A stretch of DNA of 64,000 bases. Origin: Lepidurus packardi (Eukaryota > Arthropoda > Branchiopoda > Notostraca > Triopsidae). Positions 33,100 through 45,778 of this stretch are shown here, in pieces; position 1 is the stretch's first letter; each line of letters begins with the position of its first letter. Made by a program: the position numbers and the translations under genes. The DNA lies in NCBI GenBank assembly GCA_023053545.1, contig JAKZAN010000007.1, forward strand, positions 9,486,001-9,550,000. Reading direction: 5' to 3'. A model generated the notes under the pieces. It was not told the DNA's origin. It saw nothing but the letters and a program-made list of their open reading frames with translations, and ran no database searches.

Positions 33100-35998
33100 A
33101 TGGAGACGCTTAAGGATAGTGTGTGTCCTTCAATTCAAATGGAAGAGGTAATTACATACTTTTCAAGCTTGACTTTGTATCGTTTTGGTTCGTTTAGCTC
33201 GAGTTCTTGACTATAAGTAAGAAGAAGGGCAAAAATGACAGTTGGAGTCCGTTGGATGACGGGTTAACGTTGACATGGAAAGATCTTAGTGTTTATACAC
33301 CTTCCAAAAATGTGACAGGAAAAGGACCTTCGACTCCATTTAAACGCGTCCTCAATTCTGGTAAAGCCTCAGCAATGAAATTTCCTTCTATGTCGATCAT
33401 TCACGTTTAATTCCATAGTGAGTGGTGCTATGCAGCCTGGGACTTTGGTAGCCTTAATGGGAGCTAGGTATTAAATTATTACCTTCATTAATTAGTTGGT
33501 TACAATGTTGGATATGCTACCTGATATGTTAGTTGGTTATGCTATCTTATATTAAAGTTTCACTTTAAAATAACTTTCAAAATGTTTCATTGTTTACGTT
33601 TGAAGTGGCGCTGGTAAATCGACTTTAATGAACGCCTTAGCTTCTCGTAATTGCCGTAAGTTTGTTTTTAGATTCTCAGAAGATGAGTGAATTTTATTGA
33701 ATAGTTACCTTTATTTGACTTTTGGTTTGTATATGAATAGCTGACGTGGTTGTTGATGGCGATATTCGTATTAATGGCCGTCCTATTGGGCAATTCATGT
33801 GTGACATAAGCGGATACGTTTACCAAGACGATTTATTTATCGGAACACTGACAGCCAAAGAGCATTTGTTTTTCATGGTAATTTTACTCTAGGTGACAGC
33901 ATCAAATTCTAAAGATTTTCTTTCCTTAGGCTCAGTTGAAGCTGAGTCATTGTACTGCCGAACAAAGAGCCAAACGCGTTTATAGTTTGCTGCGTGAATT
34001 GGGATTGACCAAGTGCCATAATGGGAAGATTGGAAGTTCAGGCGAAAAAGGGTTATCTGGAGGAGAACTCAAAAGGCTAACGTTTGCTACTGAAGTATTT
34101 TACGAACATTTAGAATATCAAAGGAACGAAAATGAATTTGGTACAGATTCTTACAGATCCGCCATTGTTGTTTTGCGATGAGCCAACAACAGGTCTGGAC
34201 TCGTTTTCAGCTCGTAAACTTGTCTACATGATGAAAACCATGGCCTTGAAAGGGAAAACGATCCTTTGTACGATTCATCAGCCATCTTCCGAAGTATTTG
34301 CCATGTTTGACAATCTAATATTGCTGGCGGAGGGCAGATTGGCGTATATGGGTCGAAGCCAAGGCGCCCTTCAGTACTTTCAAAGGTTTTATTTTTAAAT
34401 CATCGATAGTATTAAGTTAAGTCATAGAGAACCTTCCTAATGTGTGACAGTTTTGGTTACGAGTGCCCGAAGACATTTAATCCCGCGGATTTCTACATCA
34501 GCACCTTGGCAGTAATGCCGGGCCACGAGTTGCAATCCAAACGAGCAATTCAACGTTTAGCAGATAATTTCGCAGTCTCCCAAGCTGCGCAGCAAATTGA
34601 TATGCTCATTCAGTACGAAATGAATCTCGCCGTCAGTCAAATGGATTACGGGGTAATTACGCTTTTTCTCACGTTGTCCCACACCAGTGCAATTGGTGCA
34701 CTCTGTGTGCACCAGTGCCGCACTCAGTGTGCACCAGTGCCGCACCCAGTGTGCACCAGTGCTGCACTGGAGTAGTGCATCACCAAAAAATTTCGAAAAT
34801 TAACGTTTCTGTTATTACTGTTGCAGCTGCAAGATGCATTGCTTGTTGATGCATATCGCCACAAAGCTAGTTGGTTTTGCCAAATATGGTGGCTAACATG
34901 GCGATCCTTTGTCAATTCCTACCGGAATCCGGCTGTTCACATTATCCGCATTATCCAGAAAATGGCCCTGGCCCTGACGATTGGTCTTTGCTACAATGGC
35001 AGCCTAGAATTTACCCAAGCTGGCATCCAAAACATCCAAGGCGCAATTTTCATACTCATTTTGGAAAGTACCTTTCCTCCCTTGTACGGAGTTTTGGATA
35101 CGTTTCCTGTCGAGTTTCCCGTATTCTCTCGCGAACACCGAAACGGAATGTATACTACATCGACCTACTATTTGGCCAAAGTTTTATCTATGGTACCCAA
35201 TCTATTTAATAATAACAATAACAAAATTAGGTTGCGAATTCTAAACCTTCACCTAAAACTTGTATTATTTTTATTTTAGGTTCCAGGATTTCTTTTGGAG
35301 CCATTTTTATTCGCAACAATAGCCTATTGGCTAGTCGGCTTGCGTGCCAATTTCGAATCCTACGCCTATTCCGTGTTTATTTTAACTTTGACTACAAACA
35401 CTGCCAGTGCTTGTGGTAAAATTAACTAATCTCCTCCTTTAACTTAATTAGTTTCATTACAATGCTTTTGTATTTCTAGGTATGTGCTTCTCTGCCATGT
35501 GTGAAACCATGCCAATGGCCTTGATTTTCCTGATTCCTTTCGATTACATCCTGATGATTACAGGAGGCTTCTTAATCAACCTCCAGTAATTTAATTTTTA
35601 TTTATTTTCTCGTTTCATTTTTAATTAAACCTTTACGAACTTTTTGTTTAAAGGTCATTACCGTCCTTCACCACGTGGACCAAGTACATTTCCTGGTTCT
35701 TGTACAGCAACGAAGCCCTTTCCATAGTCCAATGGAAGGACGTGACAAACATAAGTACTTACTTTAAAAAAAAAAAAAAAAAAAAAATCGATTTTCTTTC
35801 TAACTTTTTTTCTGTTTAGCGTGTACTACGCAAGACGAGATTGGGTGTCTCAAGACAGGGAACGAAGTCCTCGAGACGTTTTCGCTAAATCCCTCAAGAT
35901 TCGACAAGGACATCGCTGGGATGTTAATCTTGTATACGACGTTCCATTTCTTGGGTTATCTCGCATTGGATAGACGCATCAAACGTCGCAAATCCTAA
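33100..35998 (+). CDS. ABCG (white-type) half transporter, paralog 2
   Basis: Second half transporter in tandem, 286 bp after paralog 1. Thirteen exons (33100-33147, 33198-33360, 33419-33467, 33606-33655, 33741-33877, 33930-34094, 34147-34385, 34451-34652, 34827-35192, 35280-35415, 35480-35585, 35654-35754, 35820-35998) give 646 residues. Motifs: [12 protein letters not shown], Walker A GASGAGKST split by an intron (about 85-93), [18 protein letters not shown], signature [10 protein letters not shown] (about 190-199), Walker [15 protein letters not shown]-loop [19 protein letters not shown], then six membrane segments. Compared with paralog 1 it has extra introns, one inside Walker A and one (34095-34146, 52 bp) between signature and Walker B, while two exon junctions of paralog 1 are fused. 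Intron 8 carries a GTGCAC minisatellite. The start ATG is the best in-frame one near a short first exon; it is less certain than the rest. Confidence 0.92.
34683..34776. repeat. GTGCACCAGTGC minisatellite in an ABCG intron
   Basis: Imperfect units of CAGTGTGCACCAGTGCCGCAC within intron 8 (34653-34826) of ABCG paralog 2, sharing the AGTGC-GCACT core with the arrays at 3.1, 5.2, 10.8 and 18.5 kb. Confidence 0.85.
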
Positions 35999-36006
35999 AA
36001 AGGATC

Positions 36007-36012
36007 AATAAA
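36007..36012 (+). terminator. polyadenylation signal of ABCG paralog 2
   Basis: AATAAA begins 8 bp after the stop codon, implying a very short 3' untranslated region; an ACACTTGGCGTGTTTTTTT hairpin-like stretch follows. Confidence 0.65.
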
Positions 36013-36228
36013 ACTAACAAAAAAACACTTGGCGTGTTTTTTTATAGAAATTTTTTTACTAATCGCACCCCAACATACAAGTCAATATGTCTCCATGATG
36101 CTAAACTGACTATACTTCCATAGACTGCCCATACATCAAAGATAAAAAGAGATGGGAGGATGATGAAGGCAGCAAAAACAATTACAACGACGAAAACATC
36201 ATAGAAATGGAATACAGTGCGTTTTAGA

Positions 36229-36673
36229 TCATTCTACTTTAGCCAATAAATCTGTTTCCCTATAAATGTGGTATTCCTTGCTCTCAATCTCCACTTTCAT
36301 GCCTCCGTATTCGGGGAGCAGTACTTTGTCGCCTACTTTAACTGCAGGGGTAAGGAAACTTCCCGTCTGAAGTTAAACAAAAGCATCAAACTTATTAACA
36401 TCCAATGTAATTTTTTCTTATTTTTGTAACATGATATCAAGATGAAAAGTACCTCGGTTCTGGCACCTTGGCCTACTGCCATAACAGTTCCTTCCAGAAT
36501 CTTTCCTTGAGCTTTTTCGGGAATGACAATTCCACCTTTACTGCGCGTAATAGCTTCGGCTTTCTGGATCAAAACTCGGTCAAACAAGGGAACAAATCGC
36601 TTTAATGCACTGGCCTAGTTAATAAAATTAAATTAACATTGTATCTAATGACGAAGTTAACGTTTCTAACCAT
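36229..36673 (-). CDS. HSPE1: 10-kDa chaperonin, mitochondrial Hsp10
   Basis: Co-chaperonin that forms the heptameric lid on Hsp60 in the mitochondrial matrix. Three exons (36673-36671, 36614-36453, 36366-36229) give 100 residues, the usual length; the first coding exon is only the ATG, split from the rest by a 56-bp intron. Family marks: PLFDRVLIQKAE, the mobile loop SKGGIVIPEKAQGK, GTVMAVGQGAR, and VGDKVLLPEYGG near the C-terminus. No cleavable presequence, as normal for Hsp10. It is head to head with Hsp60 across a 601-bp interval. Confidence 0.95.
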
Positions 36674-36807
36674 TTTAATGTTAATTGTTATTTCGGCGAA
36701 GGCAACGTGATCACTTCTCCACGCTTTCACTGTCTATAACGGAATGCCAGCTTGAGGAAGGCGGGTCATGTAAGCGTATTGCAGATGCTGCGCACGTGTT
36801 TCCGCCC

Positions 36808-36820
36808 GAATGTTCGAGAA
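36808..36820. promoter_or_regulatory. heat-shock element 1
   Basis: GAA TG TTC GA GAA, three alternating nGAAn/nTTCn boxes with exact 5-bp spacing, followed by AG TCT, a partial fourth box. About 135 bp from the Hsp10 start codon. Confidence 0.8.
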
Positions 36821-36958
36821 AGTCTCAAAAGGCAAATTTTAGTACGCGAAACTTCATAAAAAAATTCCTGAATATATATTGATCACTATGATATGATTAA
36901 ATGGTTTTCAAATACATGTTTGCCTTTTCGGAAATTTATTAAGGTTATTTAATGGTCC

Positions 36959-36971
36959 GAATGTTCTAGAA
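36959..36971. promoter_or_regulatory. heat-shock element 2
   Basis: GAA TG TTC TA GAA, a perfect trimeric HSF1 site with 5-bp spacing, about 290 bp from the Hsp10 and 300 bp from the Hsp60 start codon. Confidence 0.82.
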
Positions 36972-37274
36972 CAAATCCTTTGTGAACGCCTTCCAAGGCC
37001 CAACAGCCCTCCTCTGGCCTTTCTTCTCCACTCTGCTTTCAGGCACGTGTCTGGAAAGAATATCTCGCCGGCTTTGTCAGCGAATAAAAAGTTTATATTT
37101 GTTCTCTTCCCGTTAAACCAAGTAAGTCAAGCCTTCCTTAACCTATCGCGAAAGTTAGCACAAGCCTCCCACGATTCATTGTAGGCGTATTTTTAACTTA
37201 ACGTGTGTTGGACGCTTGGTTAGTTTGTTCTTCGGCTGATTGCATAACTAATTTTTGTTATGATTTAAGGCACA

Positions 37275-39343
37275 ATGTACCGTCTCCCAACAATAATTCG
37301 CTCTGCAGCATCTCGCCGTATGGTTATCTCCGCCAGATCGTACGCTAAAGATGTCAGGTTTGGAGCAGATGTAAGGGCTTTGATGTTGCAAGGTGTAGAC
37401 ACGCTTGCTGACGCTGTAGCAGTCACCATGGGCCCCAAAGTGAGCCAAAATTTACCTTACTAGCTTCCTAAACAACCAAATAAATTGTTCTGTTTGTTTT
37501 AGGGCCGCAACGTTATCATTGAACAGTCGTGGGGCAGTCCGAAGATCACCAAAGACGGTGTAACTGTCGCCAAGGCTATTGAGCTCAAAGACAAGTTCCA
37601 GAACATTGGAGCTAAACTCGTCCAAGACGTTGCCAACAACACAAACGAGGAAGCTGGAGATGGAACCACAGCAGCTACCGTGTTAGCCCGAGCTATTGCC
37701 AAGGAAGGTTTCGAGAAGATCAGCAAAGGAGCCAATCCCGTCGAAATTCGACGAGGAGTCATGCTGGCAGTCGATGCTGTCATCGATAATTTGAAGAAAA
37801 TGTCAAAGCCAGTAACTACCCCAGAAGAAATCGCCCAAGTGGCCACCATTTCCGCCAATGGTGACGCTTCTGTTGGTAAATTGATCTCTGACGCCATGAA
37901 AAAGGTAAAAACATCTTACATTTATGCTTTTAAGCACCCATTTATTCATGTTTTGGATTTCATTGACCTTTTTGATGATTTTTTAATGTCGATTTGTTGC
38001 CTAGGTGGGTCGTGATGGGGTTATCACAGTCAAGGACGGCAAGACCTTGAACGACGAGCTGGAAGTCATTGAAGGCATGAAATTCGACCGAGGATACATT
38101 TCCCCTTATTTTATCAACACCGCCAAGGGCGCCAAAGTTGAGTTCCAAGACTGTTTGGTTCTCTTCAGCGAGAAGAAAATTTCGACCATCCAATCCATCA
38201 TTCCTGCATTGGAACTCGCCAATCAGCAGCGCAAACCTTTGCTCATCGTCGCCGAAGACGTGGACGGCGAAGCTTTGAGCACTTTGGTCGTTAACCGGCT
38301 GAAGATCGGCCTCCAGATAGCCGCAGTCAAAGCGCCTGGATTTGGCGATAACCGCAAGAATACCATCCACGACATGGCTGTTTCCACTGGTGGACTCGTC
38401 TTTGGCGATGAAGCCAACTTGGTCAAGATCGAAGATGTCCAAATCCACGATTTGGGCCAAGTTGGTGAAGCTATTGTCACCAAAGACGATACTTTGCTCT
38501 TGCGAGTAGGTTATTTCCTTATTTACTTTCCGAGTTTGAGTTCTAGACAATTCTGGTTTCATTTCTAACGAATTATTTTTGCAGGGCAAGGGGAACAAGA
38601 CCGATATCGAGCAGCGAGTGGAGCAAATCAAGGACCAGATCGCCTTGACTACTTCTGAATACGAAAAGGAGAAGCTTCAAGAACGTTTGGCTCGTTTGGC
38701 GTCCGGAGTGGCTGTTTTGAAGGTCGGAGGATCCTCGGAAGTCGAAGTTAACGAAAAGAAAGATCGAGTTAATGACGCGTTGTGCGCTACGCGCGCCGCA
38801 GTTGAAGAAGGTATCGTTCCTGGCGGTGGCATCGCTCTTATCCGGTGCTTGCCCATCTTGGACACCCTTGACATCAAAAACGAAGACCAGAAAATGGGTA
38901 AATTTTATTTTTCTAGAATTTTAATCGAATTTATTTGGAAATTTCAAGAGTTTTTTTTTTTTTTACTAACTTGTTTTTTTTTTTTTTTGTTTTTTTTTCT
39001 AGGTATTGATATCGTACGCCGTGCGTTGAAGATGCCTTGCATGACAATTGCCAAGAATGCTGGAGTAGATGCATCGGTGGTTGTCTCTAAAGTGATGGAA
39101 TCTGCGTCAGAGTTCGGCTATGATGCTTTGAATAACGAATATGTTAACATGATCGAGCGAGGCATTATTGATCCCACCAAAGTCGTCCGCACCTCATTGA
39201 TGGACGCAGCAGGCGTGGCTTCGTTGCTGACCACAGCTGAAGCAGTTATTACAGAATTACCCAAAGACGACAAAGAACCTATGGGAGGAATGGGTGGTAT
39301 GGGAGGCATGGGGGGTATGGGCGGCATGGGAGGGATGATGTAA
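37275..39343 (+). CDS. HSPD1: 60-kDa chaperonin, mitochondrial Hsp60
   Basis: Group I chaperonin of the mitochondrial matrix, folding imported proteins with ATP and Hsp10. Exons 37275-37439, 37503-37904, 38005-38505, 38585-38897 and 39003-39343 join in phase to 573 residues, the family length. An Arg/Ser/Ala-rich presequence ([19 protein letters not shown]) precedes [16 protein letters not shown]. Conserved ATPase elements include [13 protein letters not shown] (across intron 1), [25 protein letters not shown], the family signature [15 protein letters not shown], and the C-terminal GGM repeat tail. The start is fixed by the presequence. Codon choice is more GC-rich than in neighbours, as expected for a highly expressed gene. 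Confidence 0.97.
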
Positions 39344-40238
39344 AGTTAGTGAGGATTTGAATCAGTGTGAATGGATCAGTCATAAATTGCGTCATGTCAT
39401 TTTTCATTATCTGCCATGGGAGGAGGAGAACTAGGGAGAGAAAAAAAAAAGTAAATTCAGAAAAGCACTAGTGGTTTTTTCTTAGTTACAAGCTAGATGT
39501 ATATGAGTCTTTTGTAGCCCGGTCTGGTTCTTGGCCCTTGCCTTGTCGCCAATTCCGTTTTTTGCGAAGGGACCAAGGGCGGGAACGGCAGGCTCGTTTC
39601 CATATAATACATTTTTATAAAACATTGTCTGCTTTCTTTTTATTTATCTGTACTTACTTGAATGTCCTTAGATTCCTGGACAGGAAAGTGTTCGATGACG
39701 TAGCAATTTTCTGAAAGCGCAAGAAACGTTTGATGTAATTTAAACACAGTAACGTAAATATTTGAGATTCGCCTACTTCAGGAAAAGTAACTCCAATAGG
39801 CAGTTCAATTTTTTGGTAGCGTTTTTGCATTCATAATTTAAATTGTATCCATAAAAATTGGCAACTCTGAAAATGTAATATCTGCAATTCTTTTGAAAAA
39901 GCTAGACTGTAGGTGGAATATCTTCCGTTAGATGGCATTTGAAAGCAGTTTTTAGTTGCAATTCACGCATATTTATTCCCATGTTTATCTCTACACACTG
40001 GGCACGTGTTTTTCTTCCGTTACTAGTGATTAAATTTCCTTATCGTCTAAATTGTGCTGTTAAACCACGTTTGTAAGCCATGACTGACAAATTAAAATTG
40101 TCAAGAACCTAAATTCGCGATTCCTTCAGTTAAAGTTTCCTTAACATTTTAGGGACAATCAAGTAGTAGGTATGTTTTATTGTTATTCCTTGATTTGTAT
40201 TTAGATGATGAAATGATTTTCTTTGAAGTCGATTAAGA
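39344..40238. other. Hsp60 3' flank / D2HGDH 5' flank, no supported gene
   Basis: Holds the presumed Hsp60 3' untranslated region and the D2HGDH promoter. No exon or RNA gene recognised. A gap of 895 bp. Confidence 0.5.
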
Positions 40239-42095
40239 ATGCTGGCGAGGAAATGGATTCACAATTTTAGTGCAAGATTCGTACATTCTACAGCTGCAAT
40301 GTACGCTAAAGGCGAGTTAACATCTTTACGATATCCTCATATAAAACGAGGAAATTATGCTGTTCTACAAGACCAAGATGTCCAACTTTTCGAGCGTATC
40401 TTAGACAAGCACCGTGTAATTAGCGATCCATCGGAGCTCGAAGGGGTCAATAGCGATTGGCTGGGCATGGTTAAAGGTAGAATCGTCTCAATTGAGCCTC
40501 AAATCTTTATAAAGTCCTTTCAAACTCTCCCTAACAGGTGCTAGCAAGCTTCTACTCAAACCCAAGACTACAGAAGAAGTGTCTGCCATCTTAAGACACT
40601 GTAATGCAAGAAAATTGGCCGTCTGTCCCCAAGGAGGCAATACAGGCTTAGTCGGTGGCAGCGTACCAGTATTTGACGAGATTATCCTTTCTACCTCGCT
40701 TTTAAACAATGTTATATCCTTCCAAGAAATGATGGGTAGTATAAACAATACTTGTCTTGAAGTTAATTAGTAAAAAAATAGTGTTTTAATGATAGGGATT
40801 ATGGTCTGCCAAGCTGGGTGCGTTTTGGAAACATTAGACCATTATGCCGGCCAGTTTGACTACATGATGCCTCTTGACTTAGGGGCTAAAGGTAGTTGTC
40901 ACATTGGCGGCAATGTAGCTACAAATGCGGGTGGAATTCGCTTGTTACGTTATGGAAATTTACATGGAAGCGTGTTAGGACTTGAAGCTGTATTATCACG
41001 ATTTATCCATCATAAAGCTCTATTTATCCATTATTTCAAGGGGTGTTATGTTAGGTTTTAGCTAATGGAGAGGTTATAGACAGTTTGTCCTGCATGAAAA
41101 AGGACAACACTGGTTTCGACGTTAAACAGCTCTTTATTGGTTCAGAAGGAGCGCTGGGAATAGTCACCCAAGTCGTTATCCAATGCGTTCCTCGACCCAA
41201 ATCACAACACGTGGCTTTTTTAGGTATTTTTTTAGTAATATTTTCGACCTTTTAGTAATGTTCGAACTTTTTTAACGTCAATATTGTTAACTCACAGGTC
41301 TGCGAGATTTCCAGTCATGTTTAGAGACGTTCAAAGCAGCGAAATCCATGCTGGGCGAGGTTTTGTCTTCCTGTGAATTAATTGATGAATCCGCCATGGA
41401 CTCGATTACAAACAACTTAAAATTACGATCTCCCATAGCTCAGTTTCCTTTCTACGTCCTTTTGGAGAGTTCTGGCAGCAATAATAAGCACGACGAGGAG
41501 AAAATGTCGGATTTGCTAGAGAAACTAATGAGCGAAGGTACAGTGGAAGATGGAACTTTAGCGTCTGAACCTAGTCATATGCAGGTATTTTTTAATGAAG
41601 TTATGAATTTCTATTGTATTTATTTATTAATTTATTGTATTTAATTTACTCATTTTAATGTCATATTCATGCTAGGCTATATGGGGACTAAGAGAAAGGA
41701 TAGCAGAGTCTTTATTGCACGATGGTTATGTTTATAAATACGATTTATCCGTCCCCATTTCTGAGTTCTACGATTTGGTGGCGCGCATGCGCGAACGGCT
41801 TGGTTCCAACGCGGTTCGCTGCTGCGGATACGGGCATTTGGGCGACGGAAACTTGCATTTGAACGTGACGAGCCCAACCTTTGACGAAAACGTTCTCCGC
41901 CTAATCGAACCTTTTGTCTACGAATACGTTTCGCAGTTTAAAGGCAGCGTTAGCGCCGAGCATGGCTTAGGCTTCAAAAAACGGGACTTTATTCACTTTT
42001 CCAAGTCTCAAGCTGCGATCAACCTTATGAAACAATTAAAAAACATGATGGACCCGCATAACATCCTTAATCCCTATAAAGTGCTACCAGATTAA
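40239..42095 (+). CDS. D2HGDH: D-2-hydroxyglutarate dehydrogenase, mitochondrial
   Basis: FAD enzyme that oxidises (R)-2-hydroxyglutarate to 2-oxoglutarate and passes electrons to the electron-transferring flavoprotein. Six exons (40239-40476, 40538-40735, 40796-40989, 41055-41223, 41298-41584, 41676-42095) give 501 residues (human 521). A basic presequence ([17 protein letters not shown]) fits mitochondrial import. FAD/PCMH domain: [15 protein letters not shown] (about 106-120), [45 protein letters not shown]-terminal oxidase domain: [14 protein letters not shown] (about 413-426) and [12 protein letters not shown], ending NPYKVLPD. Its stop codon is only 50 bp from the convergent bHLH gene's stop codon, so the 3' ends probably overlap. 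Confidence 0.95.
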
Positions 42096-42145
42096 AAACA
42101 ATATACACAGCTGTTTATATATTTTTTTGGTAAACGTATACAAAT

Positions 42146-42880
42146 TCAGTTATAATACATGGAATAATCCGGCACTGGTTCGAAGAAGTTGGTCGGGAAA
42201 CTCTCGTTGAATATATCGGGCGATTTGGGCTGCAACAATGAACAGAATGAAGGTTTCAATATTAAGTTCCGACAACGAATGATAGATGGCGTTTTACCCG
42301 TTTTTTAAGGCTCGAGAGGCAAAAGGTGCAAACTGTGCGTGGCGATTGTTCATTGTTGTTTCTGTGTCGTAAACATGGCTGATCAGACGGTCCTAATCGG
42401 ATTGTATAAAAGTTAGAGGTTTAGAGAGGGTTTAGGGATAGTTTGAAGTACCGGAGTGTAAGACTGTGCCCAAGTGAGCGATATAGCTGGAAGCCAACCG
42501 CAGAATTTCGATCTTGGAGAGTTTCCGGTCCGCGGGTTCGGTCGGGATTAGCGTTCGCAATGTAGTGAAAGCACTGTTCACACTACATGTTACAAAACGA
42601 CTTTAAACAAGCATGCAGAAATGGATAGATTTTAGCTGGAATGGTATCTAAAAGGGCTTTAAATAGCAACAGAATTAACCAACCTGTGGGTTCGGTCTCG
42701 TTCGCGAGCATTGGCGTTAGACCGCTGTTTAGGACTAGCTTGTGATGTCACGAAATCGCTAAACACATCCAAATCTTCCACTAATTCTTCTTCCAACACT
42801 GGTTTTTTCACTTCACGTTTCTTGCGCTTCTTACTAGCGTCATGGTCTCCACGTTTGGCCATTTTGCGCGCACACTCCAT
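42146..42880 (-). CDS. bHLH transcription factor, paraxis/scleraxis type
   Basis: DNA-binding regulator of the TCF15 (paraxis)/scleraxis class, which acts in mesoderm in vertebrates. Four exons (42880-42684, 42582-42452, 42392-42298, 42229-42146) join in phase to 168 residues. Basic region [11 protein letters not shown] (about 54-65) leads across intron 1 into [34 protein letters not shown] and IAHLGTVLH, almost the vertebrate sequence. After the HLH comes SDQPCLRH and a [10 protein letters not shown] motif like the CTFCLSNQRK end of scleraxis, then a short tail ending DYSMYYN. A Lys-rich cluster ([10 protein letters not shown]) near the N-terminus is a likely nuclear signal. Two ATGs compete (42880 and seven codons or so later, MAKRGDHD). 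Paraxis versus scleraxis cannot be separated here, as arthropods usually carry one gene for both. Confidence 0.9.
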
Positions 42881-44459
42881 TTACTTTTAAACTTGAAAGG
42901 GATAAACTGGTATGCTTAATGAACTTATAACGAGATTGTCAACCCACACAAGCTGCTTTACCATGAGCATCTCCCCAGAGACTACTCCATGTACGACCTT
43001 AAATCTAGCTGAAAAGCTCGAGTGTGATCCTAGTCGAAAAAGAAGCTGTTTAGACCTGCAAAGTCAAGTGACTGGGTTAATTTGTACCAGATGCGCATCC
43101 TGAAAGAAGCGCTCGGCCACGTGGGAAGAGAGTCTGCTTCTATCCCAAGCGAAGCAACAAGTTCTATCCCTCCTCCTACTTCAATATAACCCATATGGGA
43201 TGGTTCAAGTTCTGCCCTGCCCTGTTGACAGCCGCTATTAAGCAGTAAAAAGAAGAGCAACCTTAGCCACTTGTCAAATTTTATTTGAGGGCAAGCGATA
43301 CCGGAGAAAAACTTCCAAAAATAAAATCAGAAGGTTTCATTACAACTCTTGTGGCGGTTTCGTTTTCGATCTTCAACTTTCGGTGGACTGAACGAGGTTC
43401 TCGTGTTAGGTAGTTAGGGTGTGCAGTTAGAGCGAGGATTTAAGAGTCGTGTTAGTTGTGACGTTCAATGTGGGAGGGGGAGAGTCAAAAGATTCGGGGG
43501 GCTTGTAGGGAAATTGGTTCGGGTTTCCTTCAGTTTTTGTTCCAAGAAGGAAACATCTCGTTGAGGTCATTTAGGAGCACCTCCTTCCGTGACGGTACAA
43601 ATTGGCGGAGTGTGGCCCGGACAATTGAGAAGACTTGTTCCCCTTTCAGAACGGTTTCTGAACCTTGGAAGTTCCCACAAGTTTTGTTCTCGCTCAATTT
43701 ATTCCGACTTCCTGTTCGCATTGATCTTCTCCTCGCACATGGGCCGAAATGCTGTGGAATGGATCTGGAAAAGTCATCAAGGCAAAGGTTCCTTTTGGGA
43801 AGACGTCGCGGTGGGCTTTTCTGACGTGTAATGTAGGGGCACCGTAAAATCAACAGAAGAAACGATGATGAACGACTTAAGAAGCCAAAAGTCCCTCGAG
43901 ATGCACCAGCGATTCCTATATCGCTTCTACCCCAAGCAAAACCTTAAAAAAAGAAAAAAAAAAGTAGGAATGGCAGGCGTGGAAGGGGATTGTTTGTTTG
44001 CTTACTTTGTGAGCTGGAGGAAAAGCAAAAACCCTAGATCTATATTGCGTATTTCCAACGCAGGGCCATCTGCTAACCATTCACTTGTCAAATATACCAG
44101 CTTTCAGCTTATTTTCACTTCCAATATAAGTGATGGCTGAGAATGTGCTATCATTACCCCCAATAGATCATTCTTTTAGTCTTCTCCGTTAAACTTCCCA
44201 CCCGAATTCATTGTTAAATCGCTTAACCCCAATTTTGGAACTAAAACTACTTAACTAATTCTACAAACAAAATACTACAGACAAATAATTTCCTACTAAG
44301 TTAAGCATATTACTCTTTTGGCATTTAAACCTTTAGAATGCTTTCAATTATGCGTGAATTGACTGCATTTAGCGAAGATTACAAAGAAAGGTTAAGATTA
44401 AAGAAGATTAAGAAAGCCACAACGGAAATTTGAGCCAATCTGAAAAAAGTTAAGATAAT
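42881..44459. other. intergenic, multi-frame open block at 43450-43860
   Basis: 1.58 kb without a recognised gene. The part 43468-43853 is open in two plus frames (118 and 80 codons) and one minus frame (107 codons) at once, because stop codons are scarce in it; none of the three products resembles a family I know. It could be an upstream exon region, a non-coding RNA, or chance. Confidence 0.4.
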
Positions 44460-45695
<1,236 letters not shown>

Positions 45696-45778
45696 AATTC
45701 AGTTTATAAAGAAATATCCCAAGAACTTCCTCAAGTGTTAACGTTAGGAAATGAAGTTCACTTTTCGACAATACTAGG

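Larger units (their letters stand above)
36674..37274. promoter_or_regulatory. bidirectional Hsp10/Hsp60 promoter
   Basis: The interval between the two start codons contains two perfect three-box heat-shock elements (separate entries), a CACGTG E-box (36793-36798), and probably a 5' untranslated exon/intron of Hsp60 ending near 37270. The head-to-head arrangement of these two genes is conserved in animals, where both respond to heat shock factor 1. Confidence 0.85.

Noticed and set aside
37499-39327. Long open frames antisense to Hsp60 (up to 223 codons)
   Set aside because: They mirror the biased codon use of the highly expressed Hsp60 exons; the C-terminal one is only the reverse of the GGM repeat.
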